DNA from: a gamma proteobacterium L18
GTDB taxonomy: Bacteria > Pseudomonadota > Gammaproteobacteria > Pseudomonadales > Pseudomonadaceae
DNA length: 64,000 bases
Assembly: GCA_000497835.1 (NCBI GenBank)
Contig: KI547166.1
Location: 581,528 to 645,527, forward strand
Direction of reading: 5' to 3'
The position numbers and the translations under genes were made by a program. This document shows positions 52,822 to 60,908 of the stretch, piece by piece (position 1 is the stretch's first letter; every line of letters begins with the position of its first letter). The notes beneath the pieces were generated by a model, which worked only from the letters and a program-made list of their open reading frames with translations, had not been told where the DNA came from and did not search any database.

Positions 52822-53135
52822 ACACTTGTATCGACTTGCTGATAGCCAACAACGACCTGGTGCTGGACCCCTCTCATCAACCGCGGTTGGTGGATGATCT
52901 CGCCAGCATTGCCCAGGACATCGCCCATCTGATCCGCGACAGCGGGCTGCTGGTGGAGCTGGTGGCGGAGCGCGACCGCCTGCGCCAGCGCGATTGCCTG
53001 CAACGTATCGAACTGCTGGTGGAGGAGGACCATCGACTGGTTCCCGGAACCGTGCGCATCACCCGCCACCGCCCCGGGCAATTTCAGGTAACAGCCAAGA
53101 CCGTGCGCTTTGGCGCCCTGGAGGTGGTGCTGTGA
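52818..53135 (+). CDS. Baseplate W-like protein (DUF2590)
   Basis: 105 residues, starting MNTCIDLLIANNDLVLDPSH. It matches DUF2590, the counterpart of P2 gpW/T4 gp25, the sheath initiator of the baseplate. The conserved acidic and Arg segments AQDIAHLIRDSG and RDRLRQRDCLQRIE fit. Overlaps tape measure (ATGA) and baseplate J (GTGA). Confidence 0.8.
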   Translation: MNTCIDLLIANNDLVLDPSHQPRLVDDLASIAQDIAHLIRDSGLLVELVAERDRLRQRDCLQRIELLVEEDHRLVPGTVRITRHRPGQFQVTAKTVRFGALEVVL

Positions 53136-54307
53136 GCGATATCAACTTCAAGCAGGCCCTACGCGATGCGGGCATCCCTACCCAGGAAGCAGAATTGCGC
53201 CAGGCATGGGAAGCAGAGGTCACTCGACAAGGCAGCCCATTGAGCAATACCGGCGCCTACTCGCCGTTCTGGCGAATCATCAGCGCACTGATAACCCGGC
53301 CGACGTTGTGGCTTTTTACATTCATGAGCGACACCGTACTGCCCAATTTTTTCGTCAAGACCGCACGTGGGCCTTGGCTGGACAGCCTGGCCTGGGCTGT
53401 GAATACCCAACGCAAAGCCGCCACCCGGGCTCTGGGCATTCTTGTTTTCACCCGCGCCTCTGCTGCCGGATCGCTGGAAGTTCCCGCTGGTACCCGCGTG
53501 CAGTCACCGGCCATCAACGGGCATGTCTACGAACTAACGACTGTGGACGTTGCCTGGTTCAAAGACGGAGAAACGCAACTGAGCATCGCCGTGAACGCCG
53601 TCGAGTCGGGTAGCGGCTACAATCTTGCGCCTGGTTACTATGCCATCTTGCCCGTGCCAGTCACGGGCATCGTTTCAGTCGTCAACCCGGATCGCTGGCT
53701 GACCCAGCCGGGCGCCGATCCCGAACCTGATGAAGCATTGCGGCTGCGGGCGCGCAACCAGTTTGCAGCGGTCAACCAATGGCATACGGACGCCGTCTAC
53801 CGCGCCATGATCGCCTCGTTTCCCGGGGTTCGTCCCGACGGGGTGTACTTCCAGCACGGCGCACCGCGCGGCCCAGGCACCGCCAACGCATTCGTCCTGT
53901 TCGAAGCCGATGCGCCGGCCAATGATTACCTGACGCTCATCAATCGCCACATCCGCGACGAAGGTCACCACGGGCACGGTGATGACCTGTTGGTGATGGC
54001 CATGCCGGAGACTCAGCACGCTCTATCGATGGAGCTGTGGCTCAAACCCCACCTGGACCGCGTGGAGCGCCAGCACGCTCAAGCGCAGATCGAATTGTTT
54101 ATCCGAGCAGCGTTCCGCGAAAGCTCCCCAAAAGACTACCAGCCCACTCTCACCCTCCCGCAGTCGCGGTTCTCGTTTAGTCGCCTGGGAGAAGAACTGC
54201 ATGAGCAATTTCCTCAGATCGAGTCACTGAGGTTCGCCAACGCCGACATTGTCAGCGAGCTGGAGATTGCCCGCCTGACGCAACTGGAGGTGACCCTGAA
54301 TGATTAA
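53132..54307 (+). CDS. Baseplate J-like protein
   Basis: 391 residues from a GTG at 53132. Baseplate J (gp47/gp6 family) markers: GTRVQSPAINGHVYELT, SGSGYNLAPGYYAI and DEALRLRARNQFAAVNQWHT. It forms the wedge ring around the hub. The start is set by its overlap with the previous stop; an upstream ATG in the same frame lies within DUF2590 and is unlikely. Confidence 0.88.
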   Translation: MSDINFKQALRDAGIPTQEAELRQAWEAEVTRQGSPLSNTGAYSPFWRIISALITRPTLWLFTFMSDTVLPNFFVKTARGPWLDSLAWAVNTQRKAATRALGILVFTRASAAGSLEVPAGTRVQSPAINGHVYELTTVDVAWFKDGETQLSIAVNAVESGSGYNLAPGYYAILPVPVTGIVSVVNPDRWLTQPGADPEPDEALRLRARNQFAAVNQWHTDAVYRAMIASFPGVRPDGVYFQHGAPRGPGTANAFVLFEADAPANDYLTLINRHIRDEGHHGHGDDLLVMAMPETQHALSMELWLKPHLDRVERQHAQAQIELFIRAAFRESSPKDYQPTLTLPQSRFSFSRLGEELHEQFPQIESLRFANADIVSELEIARLTQLEVTLND

Positions 54308-54824
54308 GCTCAGCCTGCCCTTCTGGCTCGGCGGCCCCCAGTTGGCGCGCTTGCAAGCCGCCGCCCAGTCATGGTGGGCCCATGTCGAAATCTGGTGCAG
54401 TTGGCCCTTGCTGCAGGCGGACGCCGAAACCTGCCATCCCGCTCTATTGGACCTACTGGCCTGGCAACGAGATATCACGCGCTACCGCAGTGAGCCCGAT
54501 GGTCTTTATCGCCGAAGGGTCAAACACGCCTTTATCAACGCTGTAGATGCAGGCTCCGGCGCAGGCCTGAAACGCATCCTGCATCGACTGGGCGTTGGCT
54601 ACGTGGAAATTGAGGAGCGGATGCCCGATCGCGACTGGGACGTGGTGCTGCTCAAGCTTAGTGACTCGCAGCTGTCCGACAGCCCGGAACTGCTCCGTGT
54701 GATCACCCAACAGTACGGGCGCACCTGCCGACGTTACGACTTCGTCACTCACACACGGGTTGCGCTGCATATCGCTGCCCTGGATTTCAACGACGATCAG
54801 CAGACGCTGATTGCCCGTCTTTAG
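54300..54824 (+). CDS. Tail protein I (baseplate wedge)
   Basis: 174 residues, overlapping J by 8 bp. Segment LDLLAWQRDITRYRSEPDG then YRRRVKHAFINAVDAGSGAG is the signature of phage tail protein I. It links the baseplate J ring to the fibre. C terminus VALHIAALDFNDDQQTLIA is beta-rich and could carry the fibre contact. Confidence 0.87.
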   Translation: MIKLSLPFWLGGPQLARLQAAAQSWWAHVEIWCSWPLLQADAETCHPALLDLLAWQRDITRYRSEPDGLYRRRVKHAFINAVDAGSGAGLKRILHRLGVGYVEIEERMPDRDWDVVLLKLSDSQLSDSPELLRVITQQYGRTCRRYDFVTHTRVALHIAALDFNDDQQTLIARL

Positions 54825-54833
54825 GAGTCAAGC

Positions 54834-56582
54834 ATGGCCGTCATCACCACCGCCGGCGAACACCTGATCGCCGCAAAACTGGCAGCCCGACAGACGCTGC
54901 TGATCGAGCGTTTTATCATTGCACAGGTACCGGACCTGGATATCGGCGCACCGGTCGACCGCAACGCCACCCGCCCAGCCAACGAACAAATCGTGCATAC
55001 CGCAAATATCACGCAAGCGGGCTTCGTCAACCCCAACCAAGTGGTCTACAGCGTGATGCTGGGCAGCGACGTCGGCGACTTCGACTGGAACTGGATTGGC
55101 CTTGAAAGCAGCGAGGGCGTGCTGATCAGCGTGGCCTACGTGCCATTGCAGCAGAAGCGCAAACACATCCCTCCCCACCAGGTTGGCAATAACGTGACAC
55201 GCAACTTCATGTTGCTGTTTGACGGCGCGCAGGCATTGACCGAAGTCAACATCGACGCCAGTACGTGGCAGCATGATTTCACCCTGCGCTTGCGAGGTAT
55301 TGACGCGCGTGAACAGCGTGCCAACGCCGATCTGTTTGGCGACGCCGTTTTTTACCGTGACGGATTCGGGCTGGAATCAAGAGACACAGGATTGGAATTG
55401 CTGCCCGGCCTTGCGTATGTGAACGGTATCCGTCTGCAAGCCCTGAAACCGCTTCAGGTAACCCCACCCACGTACCCCACCACACTGTGGCTGGACGTCA
55501 GCTTGTGGCCCGAACTTAATGACGTCGTTGCACGCTGGGTACCGCTGTGGGGCGCTGACGTAGACGCAACCCACACGGACAGCGCGGGGATACGCCATGA
55601 TCGAATCAGAATCGCCGACCTGCCGGATGCCTCGACCATCGAAGACCGACGACGCGTGCTGCCTGCTGATAGCGCACTCGTTGACTACCTGGCCGCCCGC
55701 GTAGGCGACTACCCGCAACTGCGGGCCAGGGCCACGACCAAAGCCGATGTAGGGCTATCCCAGTTACCCAATGCCAAAAGTGATGACCCGGAAAGCAACA
55801 GCAGCGAGATCCTGGCCACCACGGCAGCCCTGGCGACGCTTCATACCAACATCAGTGATGGGCTGGTCGGCATGGTGGCGCCATTTGCGATGAATGCGAC
55901 ACCACTTGGCTGGCTCAAATGCAATGGCACGCAAGTCTCGCGCACCAAGTTTGCCAAATTGTTTGCAGCCATTGGTACGGCCTATGGGGCGGGGGATGGG
56001 GCAAGCACGTTCAATCTGCCGGATCTGCGCGGCAGGTTTGTGCGTGGCTGGAATGATGGCGCCGCGTTGGACCCTGGACGTGAGATAGGTAGCGTCCAGG
56101 ATTGGCAGAATGGCTCACACATCCATGAAGCGTCTGCAGCAGCCGCAGGTCATCACGCCCACAATGCCGGCAGTCATGCCGCAGGCGCACACACCCACCC
56201 CGCTGGTACCCACCCTGCAGGTCAACACGGCCATAGTGCACACACAGGGATCGCCGGCGAGCATTCCCACGCTCTTTCAAGGCAGATTTTTTTAGCGGCG
56301 GGGGGAAACCTAGCGACTCCCTTGGAGTTTGGGTTACCTGGTCGAAATGCCGACAACCTTGAGATTTCCATTAATACCGCAGGTAATCACGCCCACGCCG
56401 TCGGTGTTCAGCCCTCAGGCGAGCATAGTCATGGAGTAGTCGTTCACGGGAGTGGAGAACACGCACACAAAATCGACGTGCAAGGTGCAGGGCATCATGG
56501 CCATAACATCAGCATCGCATCCTCAGGCGGCACCGAATCCCGCCCCGCCAACACCGCCCTCCTCTATTGCATCAAATTCTGA
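54834..56582 (+). CDS. Tail fibre with collar domain and His-rich shaft
   Basis: 582 residues. An N-terminal tail-collar fibre domain (about 1-150) starting MAVITTAGEHLIAAKLAARQ, a central tail collar domain (about 340-410) with PLGWLKCNGTQVSRTKFAKL, then a shaft with many HxH motifs (about 425-575: AGHHAH, AGAHTH, SGEHSH, GEHAHK). Such repeated HxH sets bind iron ions along trimeric fibre needles, as known for T4 gp37. The C terminus PANTALLYCIKF is conserved among collar fibres. This gene determines receptor range. Good ribosome site AGGAG. Confidence 0.88.
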   Translation: MAVITTAGEHLIAAKLAARQTLLIERFIIAQVPDLDIGAPVDRNATRPANEQIVHTANITQAGFVNPNQVVYSVMLGSDVGDFDWNWIGLESSEGVLISVAYVPLQQKRKHIPPHQVGNNVTRNFMLLFDGAQALTEVNIDASTWQHDFTLRLRGIDAREQRANADLFGDAVFYRDGFGLESRDTGLELLPGLAYVNGIRLQALKPLQVTPPTYPTTLWLDVSLWPELNDVVARWVPLWGADVDATHTDSAGIRHDRIRIADLPDASTIEDRRRVLPADSALVDYLAARVGDYPQLRARATTKADVGLSQLPNAKSDDPESNSSEILATTAALATLHTNISDGLVGMVAPFAMNATPLGWLKCNGTQVSRTKFAKLFAAIGTAYGAGDGASTFNLPDLRGRFVRGWNDGAALDPGREIGSVQDWQNGSHIHEASAAAAGHHAHNAGSHAAGAHTHPAGTHPAGQHGHSAHTGIAGEHSHALSRQIFLAAGGNLATPLEFGLPGRNADNLEISINTAGNHAHAVGVQPSGEHSHGVVVHGSGEHAHKIDVQGAGHHGHNISIASSGGTESRPANTALLYCIKF

Positions 56583-56591
56583 GGCCACGCC

Positions 56592-57299
56592 ATGAAGACC
56601 AAGACCGTCTACCAGACCAACCACTTGGGCCTCTACGTCGGCCCTGCCCAGGCAGAAGAATCCCCCTTGGAACCTGGCGTATTTCTGATCCCGGCCGGTT
56701 GCGTCGAAACACCGCCCCCCACAGCCCCCGAATTCAAGGTCGCCTGTTGGATGAACAGGGAATGGCAATTGCTCGACTACTTCGGCGGTTTGATTGTTTA
56801 TAACATCCACACTGCCGAACCTATGACCATCGAGCAGCTTGGCCCGCTCCCCAACGGCTATACCCTGAAAAAGCCAGCCCCCCATCAGTTATGGAAAAAC
56901 GGCCAATGGGTAGATGACCTACACGCTGTGCTCGCCTCACTGCACAGCGCCAAATTGAAGGACTTCCAGCAGCGCCACGACGCGCACATCGATGCAGGCC
57001 TGACTTCGTCCGCCCTCGGTGCCCCCCACCTTTACCGCATCAACGCACAAACACAACTGCACCTGTTCGGGCTTGTATTAACCGGAATGGACGCCGACTT
57101 TCCGTGCCAGGCCGATCAGCGGGAACTGTCTTTTCACCCCCACACCAACGAACAACTGGCGCAGGTGGCCAAGGATCTGATCCTGCTCAAGCAAGGAGCC
57201 GACCTTCGGTTGGATAACCTGACCAGGGCCGCCACAGCAGCCGTGACAGCTCAGGACCTGGAAGGCCTGCGCGCCCTTGATTGGAGCACACCCACATGA
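56592..57299 (+). CDS. Fibre-associated protein, probable fibre assembly chaperone
   Basis: 235 residues starting MKTKTVYQTNHLGLYVGPAQ. First part (about 1-70) has a tail-fibre-assembly like pattern (AQAEESPLEPGVFLIPAGCV); the C-terminal part resembles DUF4376-type sequences, with a helical stretch KLKDFQQRHDAHIDAGL and AQVAKDLILLKQGADLRLDN. Its place immediately after the fibre is that of P2 gpG, a chaperone of fibre folding. Start has GAGG upstream. Function inferred from position. Confidence 0.65.
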   Translation: MKTKTVYQTNHLGLYVGPAQAEESPLEPGVFLIPAGCVETPPPTAPEFKVACWMNREWQLLDYFGGLIVYNIHTAEPMTIEQLGPLPNGYTLKKPAPHQLWKNGQWVDDLHAVLASLHSAKLKDFQQRHDAHIDAGLTSSALGAPHLYRINAQTQLHLFGLVLTGMDADFPCQADQRELSFHPHTNEQLAQVAKDLILLKQGADLRLDNLTRAATAAVTAQDLEGLRALDWSTPT

Positions 57300-58111
57300 C
57301 CTGGATCCCGATAAGCCCGCAATGGCCGGAAAAAACCTGCCGGTGGGCCAGCGACATTGTGCTGAAAACCCAAGACCGCGAGGCAACGTTGGCGTTTGGT
57401 CGCACAACACTGATGCAGCAATTCGACCAGCGACTGTCCTGCATGGCGCTTACCCCGTACCAACCCTCAGTAGGCCAAGGTCAGGGCCAGCAACGGTTTT
57501 TATCAGCCAACAACCTGCTTGATCAGCTAGGTAGCCAGCTTTTGAACTTACCCCCCGTGCAGAACGACAATCACGCGCTCGTCATCCTGTGCTTGGCGGC
57601 CACCCCAAGCGAGCTCGCCAAGGTACTGGGCCGCCTGAACACGTTGCTTCCCGTTCCTGAACTGCAACGGTGCGAGCGCCGGGCCCGGGCGCTTTCCACA
57701 CTGGAAACTGAAAAATGGCACAAGCCCGTTGCAGCCAGCCTGCCGCAATGGGACGGCCTGGCCATGCAGACCCTGCCAATTCCCCGCAATGCCCGCCAGG
57801 TCCTTGAGGCTCGACTCAATGCAGCGACCACCGCTGCACCGAGACCAGTATCCGAAGCGCTCAAGCAATTGGCAGAGCGCAAGCTGGTACACCAAAACGG
57901 TCGGGCTCCCCGTCTGCCCAACATCGAAGCAATGCAGACCGAGGACTTGAACCTGCGCGTGCGCCGAATTGGGCCTGGCGACCCACGGGAATTGCGACGC
58001 CAATTACTCGACGGCGCCGCTCCTGGCCATGAATGGATCATGTGTGCAGGTGTGATGATGGTCGGCGACACACAGGCGCTGTCGTTCGTCAGCGAATTGG
58101 TGGGCTTATGA
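57296..58111 (+). CDS. Tail-island protein of unknown function
   Basis: 271 residues starting MTWIPISPQWPEKTCRWASD, overlapping the previous gene (ATGA). It has a helical C-terminal half with LKQLAERKLVHQNGRA and RRIGPGDPRELRRQLLDGAA, and few hydrophobic segments, so it should be soluble. Not recognised. Its position between fibre genes and baseplate genes, with coupling on both sides, says that it is a structural or assembly component of the tail. It could be an equivalent of P2 gpU, but sequence does not show this. Confidence 0.6.
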   Translation: MTWIPISPQWPEKTCRWASDIVLKTQDREATLAFGRTTLMQQFDQRLSCMALTPYQPSVGQGQGQQRFLSANNLLDQLGSQLLNLPPVQNDNHALVILCLAATPSELAKVLGRLNTLLPVPELQRCERRARALSTLETEKWHKPVAASLPQWDGLAMQTLPIPRNARQVLEARLNAATTAAPRPVSEALKQLAERKLVHQNGRAPRLPNIEAMQTEDLNLRVRRIGPGDPRELRRQLLDGAAPGHEWIMCAGVMMVGDTQALSFVSELVGL

Positions 58112-58584
58112 CCCTGCTGCTCGATGGTTACAAAGTTCAAGGCAAGGCCCTGCGTGTAAGCGCCAACCTGCGCATCGAAAGTGAAGACCTGTCAGGCCAG
58201 ACCAGCCAGACCGGACGCGCGCACAAAGGGTTCAAGCCCAAGACCCTCACCGTGTCACTGATACTGCCGTACCGGGACCGAAACCGCCTGACTGAGTTGA
58301 TTGCCCTTGCCGAGGCCACTGCGGCTGATGGCCAATTGAAGACGTACCGCCTGGTCAACGACAGCGCAGAAGCCTTCGGCATACGCCAAGTGCAGTTCAG
58401 CGATAACCTGAGCATTCGTGAGGACGACAACCTACATGCCTGGCAAGTGCAGTTTGGGTTGATCGAACAGTACTCCAACGCTGAACGTGTGGAATTGCGT
58501 CGTACACCGCAGGCACAGAATAAGGAGGCTGCGCTGACAGCGGTACTTACCCAGTTGCAGGATTCGGCAGGAGCAGCCCCATGA
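58108..58584 (+). CDS. Baseplate complex protein
   Basis: 158 residues starting MTLLLDGYKVQGKALRVSAN. Sequence features (SGQTSQTGRAHKGFKPKTLT; VSLILPYRDRNRLTELIALA) resemble small baseplate components found next to the hub in this class of tail, in the size range of gp53 or gpU. Overlaps both neighbours by four bases. The precise counterpart in P2 is uncertain. Confidence 0.65.
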   Translation: MTLLLDGYKVQGKALRVSANLRIESEDLSGQTSQTGRAHKGFKPKTLTVSLILPYRDRNRLTELIALAEATAADGQLKTYRLVNDSAEAFGIRQVQFSDNLSIREDDNLHAWQVQFGLIEQYSNAERVELRRTPQAQNKEAALTAVLTQLQDSAGAAP

Positions 58585-59273
58585 AGCTGCACAAGCGTCT
58601 ATGGATTGATCATCAGGAGGTTCGACTGGTGCAGGAGGAAGTCCGGCTGGAATTGAACAACCCGGGAAAAGCCCTCTTTACCGTGCATGCCCGGCAGCCC
58701 TTGCAAGGTCTTGTACGCCTGGAGGTCGGCTACAACGATGGACCACTGGTTCGCCACTTCTCTGGCCAGGTGGAACACTGCATCACCGTTAACGACCACC
58801 AACAACGGGTGTACTGCCGCGAATATACCCAAGCGCTGCAAGCTGCGATGCCTTTGGCACTGCGCCATGTGGATCTGGGCCAGGTGCTGGCCGAAATGAG
58901 CCAGTTGAGCGGGCTGACGATATATGCGCCGGATGCGACTTACTCCAAGCGACGGGTCCCCTACTTTTATTCGTTGGGTAATGGCCTGCAGGCCGTGGAC
59001 AGTATTCGCCAGGTATTCGCGATTGATGACTTCGTCTGGCAGCAGGAAAGCGATGACCGAGTATTCGTAGGCGCCTGGGCGGATAGCCAATGGGGCAATC
59101 GTAATGCTCTGACGCTGCCACCCGAACTGTTCGAGTCTCATCACGGCAACCAGAGTGCACAGATCGCCGTCATGCCGGGCCTGCGACCTGGCGCCTCTTT
59201 CAACTTCGCCCAGCGGATCGTCTCGATCACGCTCAGCGACAGCAAAATGGCCTTGAGATGGAAGACACCGTAA
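58581..59273 (+). CDS. Baseplate hub protein (gp27/late control D-like)
   Basis: 230 residues, starting MKLHKRLWIDHQEVRLVQEE. The arrangement VRLELNNPGKALFTVHAR and GLVRLEVGYNDGPLVRHFSG fits the N-terminal tube-like domain of phage hub proteins; YREYTQALQAAMPL fits the following helical insert. It is shorter than P2 gpD (about 390) and seems to lack the C-terminal domain. Spike gene overlaps it by 16 bp, supporting a hub-spike pair. Confidence 0.7.
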   Translation: MKLHKRLWIDHQEVRLVQEEVRLELNNPGKALFTVHARQPLQGLVRLEVGYNDGPLVRHFSGQVEHCITVNDHQQRVYCREYTQALQAAMPLALRHVDLGQVLAEMSQLSGLTIYAPDATYSKRRVPYFYSLGNGLQAVDSIRQVFAIDDFVWQQESDDRVFVGAWADSQWGNRNALTLPPELFESHHGNQSAQIAVMPGLRPGASFNFAQRIVSITLSDSKMALRWKTP

Positions 59274-60229
59274 ACCGCATCGTCGAACGCCGCTTTCCCG
59301 AGTTGGTCAGTGGCTTTCACTTACCCCGCTTTGCACGAGTCACCGCCATAGCAGATCCCCCGACACTCACGGGGATATGTGATGACTTTCGGCCTCGTTA
59401 CGCCGTCGACGTGCAAGTGTTGAATGCCAATGGCGAACCAGACGCACAACTGCCTATCCTCCCGGGGGTACCGCTACCAGTGATGGCCGGCGGCAATGAA
59501 CAAGGCCTATTCGGGTTCCCGGAAGAAGGTACCGTAGTCGTGATCTGCTTTGCCTACGGCCTTCCAAACAAGCCGTTTATTTTGCAGATCCTCCCCCATG
59601 ACCTCACGTTGCCGCCAGTACCCAGAGGTGATCAGCTCTGGCAGCACAGCGAACAAGTCAAGCAGCGAGCCGACGCCGCAGGCAACTGGTCTAGAGAAAC
59701 CAACGCCGCGATTCGTGACTACAGCATCGACCGGCACGTATCCGCCATCGATAACAAGGAGGAGTATCAAAACAGTGAACAACAGATAGACGGTAACAGC
59801 CGCGAGCAGGTAGGGGCGACAAAGACAATTGAAGCGTTCGGCGGACTTGAGTTGTTGAGCGGTGGCGTCACTAGCCTTCACAGTTTAGGGAATCTGCAAC
59901 TGGGGACGGAAGGCGCATGCGAGCAATACATTGCACAGACACATGAGTGCACCACAGGTGGTGACTTGAACGAGCGTATTCACGGCATGCGCAACAGCAT
60001 AGCCGGGTTATCACAGAAACTTCAGGCTCCCAGGACCTGGATTGGCTCTGAAGATGTGAATGTACTGCAGATACTCACAGACCTTATCAGTCTGGTTGAG
60101 CAGATGAACAGTCAACTCACCACACACGCCCACGGCATACAACAACCCCCTGAGAACGCCAGCGATTTCGAGAGCAATGCCCAGCGTGCAGCCCAATTGA
60201 ACGGCCTTATAAAAAGCATTACAGCCTGA
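59258..60229 (+). CDS. Baseplate spike protein (gpV-like)
   Basis: 323 residues. An OB-fold domain (about 20-115) with RYAVDVQVLNANGEP and GFPEEGTVVVICFAYGLPNK, then a helix and turn region, and a Thr/Ser/Gly-rich beta-helix-like section (about 170-240) ending in helices with MNSQLTTHAHGIQQPPE. This is the puncturing spike that docks on the hub. Unlike P2 gpV it has an extended C-terminal helical part, LQILTDLISLVEQMNSQL, which might hold a tip protein or cargo. The last tail gene of the operon. Confidence 0.78.
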   Translation: MEDTVNRIVERRFPELVSGFHLPRFARVTAIADPPTLTGICDDFRPRYAVDVQVLNANGEPDAQLPILPGVPLPVMAGGNEQGLFGFPEEGTVVVICFAYGLPNKPFILQILPHDLTLPPVPRGDQLWQHSEQVKQRADAAGNWSRETNAAIRDYSIDRHVSAIDNKEEYQNSEQQIDGNSREQVGATKTIEAFGGLELLSGGVTSLHSLGNLQLGTEGACEQYIAQTHECTTGGDLNERIHGMRNSIAGLSQKLQAPRTWIGSEDVNVLQILTDLISLVEQMNSQLTTHAHGIQQPPENASDFESNAQRAAQLNGLIKSITA

Positions 60230-60246
60230 CACGCACCGAAGACACA

Positions 60247-60276
60247 GAGTCTGATAGAGCGAAAACTGTCAGACTC
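60247..60276 (+). terminator. Hairpin after the spike gene
   Basis: GAGTCTGA / TCAGACTC stem with a 14-base loop, 18 bp beyond the spike stop. No strong T tract. It could end the tail operon. Confidence 0.55.
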
Positions 60277-60405
60277 GCCTTACACCAAACGCGGACCTAG
60301 CCGACATCAAGACTCAGATGGCATCGTTAAGATAGTGCCCCTTCGATCCTGACCGGCGCTGCATTCAAAGGCGACGTCAGCCATTCACCCCCGTGAGACC
60401 TTTCG

Positions 60406-60894
60406 ATGGACCACCTTTGGGCAGCCTGGCAAATAGATCATGACAGTAAAGATCTAGATCTGAAACTTAAGCAAACACTGGCGGTATCTGCCAGAAAACA
60501 CGATGAGAAAGTCACAAAAAGAGAGCGGCTGCTCCTTCCTGAATTACTGGCCATAAACGAAATGCCACTGACGTATTGTTCTGGATATTTCAGTGACAAA
60601 CGCAACTGGCTTATGGCCGTCACCAACCGGCGAATCATCCTGCTTTTTTGCAGCTTTTTCGGTAGAACCACTCAGCTGAGTATTGACTTGTCGAAGATAA
60701 AATCTCTATCAGGACAAACCGGCATCGTTTATGGCTCAGTTACCATCACCTACAGTGGAGCTCAATCGGTAGACCTGAACTTCTCTACGCTAAAATCCAA
60801 CGTTAACGGTTTCATCAAGGCTGTTACCCAGGCCATGCACCATCTGACCGCTACCCATGAGCCGCAAAGTGCCGATACAGTCTTGCCGAGTTAG
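60406..60894 (+). CDS. PH-domain-like protein, possible cargo of the tail island
   Basis: 162 residues. The pattern YCSGYFSDKRNWLMAVTNRR, IILLFCSFFG and LSIDLSKIKSLSGQTG follows bacterial PH-like domains, which are soluble or membrane-associated beta-barrel modules. No signal peptide. Less GC-rich than the flanking efflux gene. It lies 176 bp past the spike, separated by a hairpin, at the place where tail islands often keep accessory cargo. Convergent with the efflux genes (stops 14 bp apart). Specific function unknown. Confidence 0.6.
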   Translation: MDHLWAAWQIDHDSKDLDLKLKQTLAVSARKHDEKVTKRERLLLPELLAINEMPLTYCSGYFSDKRNWLMAVTNRRIILLFCSFFGRTTQLSIDLSKIKSLSGQTGIVYGSVTITYSGAQSVDLNFSTLKSNVNGFIKAVTQAMHHLTATHEPQSADTVLPS

Positions 60895-60908
60895 GACATT
60901 TGGATACT

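Larger units (their letters stand above)
47138..60894. mobile_element. Contractile phage-tail island without head or lysis genes
   Basis: From the Ogr-type activator to the PH-domain gene. The content is tail completion, sheath, tube, chaperone, tape measure, W, J, I, fibre, fibre-associated protein, hub and spike, with one inverted moron. No terminase, portal, capsid, integrase, repressor, replication, holin or endolysin gene was found. Base composition in the 50.2-51.4 kb portion is clearly more AT-rich than the surroundings. No attachment-site duplication was recognised at the edges. P2/HP1-like ancestry is inferred from DUF2586, DUF2597 and DUF2590 proteins. Confidence 0.85.

Noticed and set aside
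52994..53131. Upstream extension of the baseplate J gene
   Set aside because: The added residues (MPATYRTAGGGGPSTG) are the shadow of the DUF2590 gene; the GTG at 53132 overlapping its stop is the natural start.
47134..60908. Attachment-site duplication flanking the tail island
   Set aside because: No direct repeat of convincing length could be found by eye at the two borders, and no integrase or tRNA is present.
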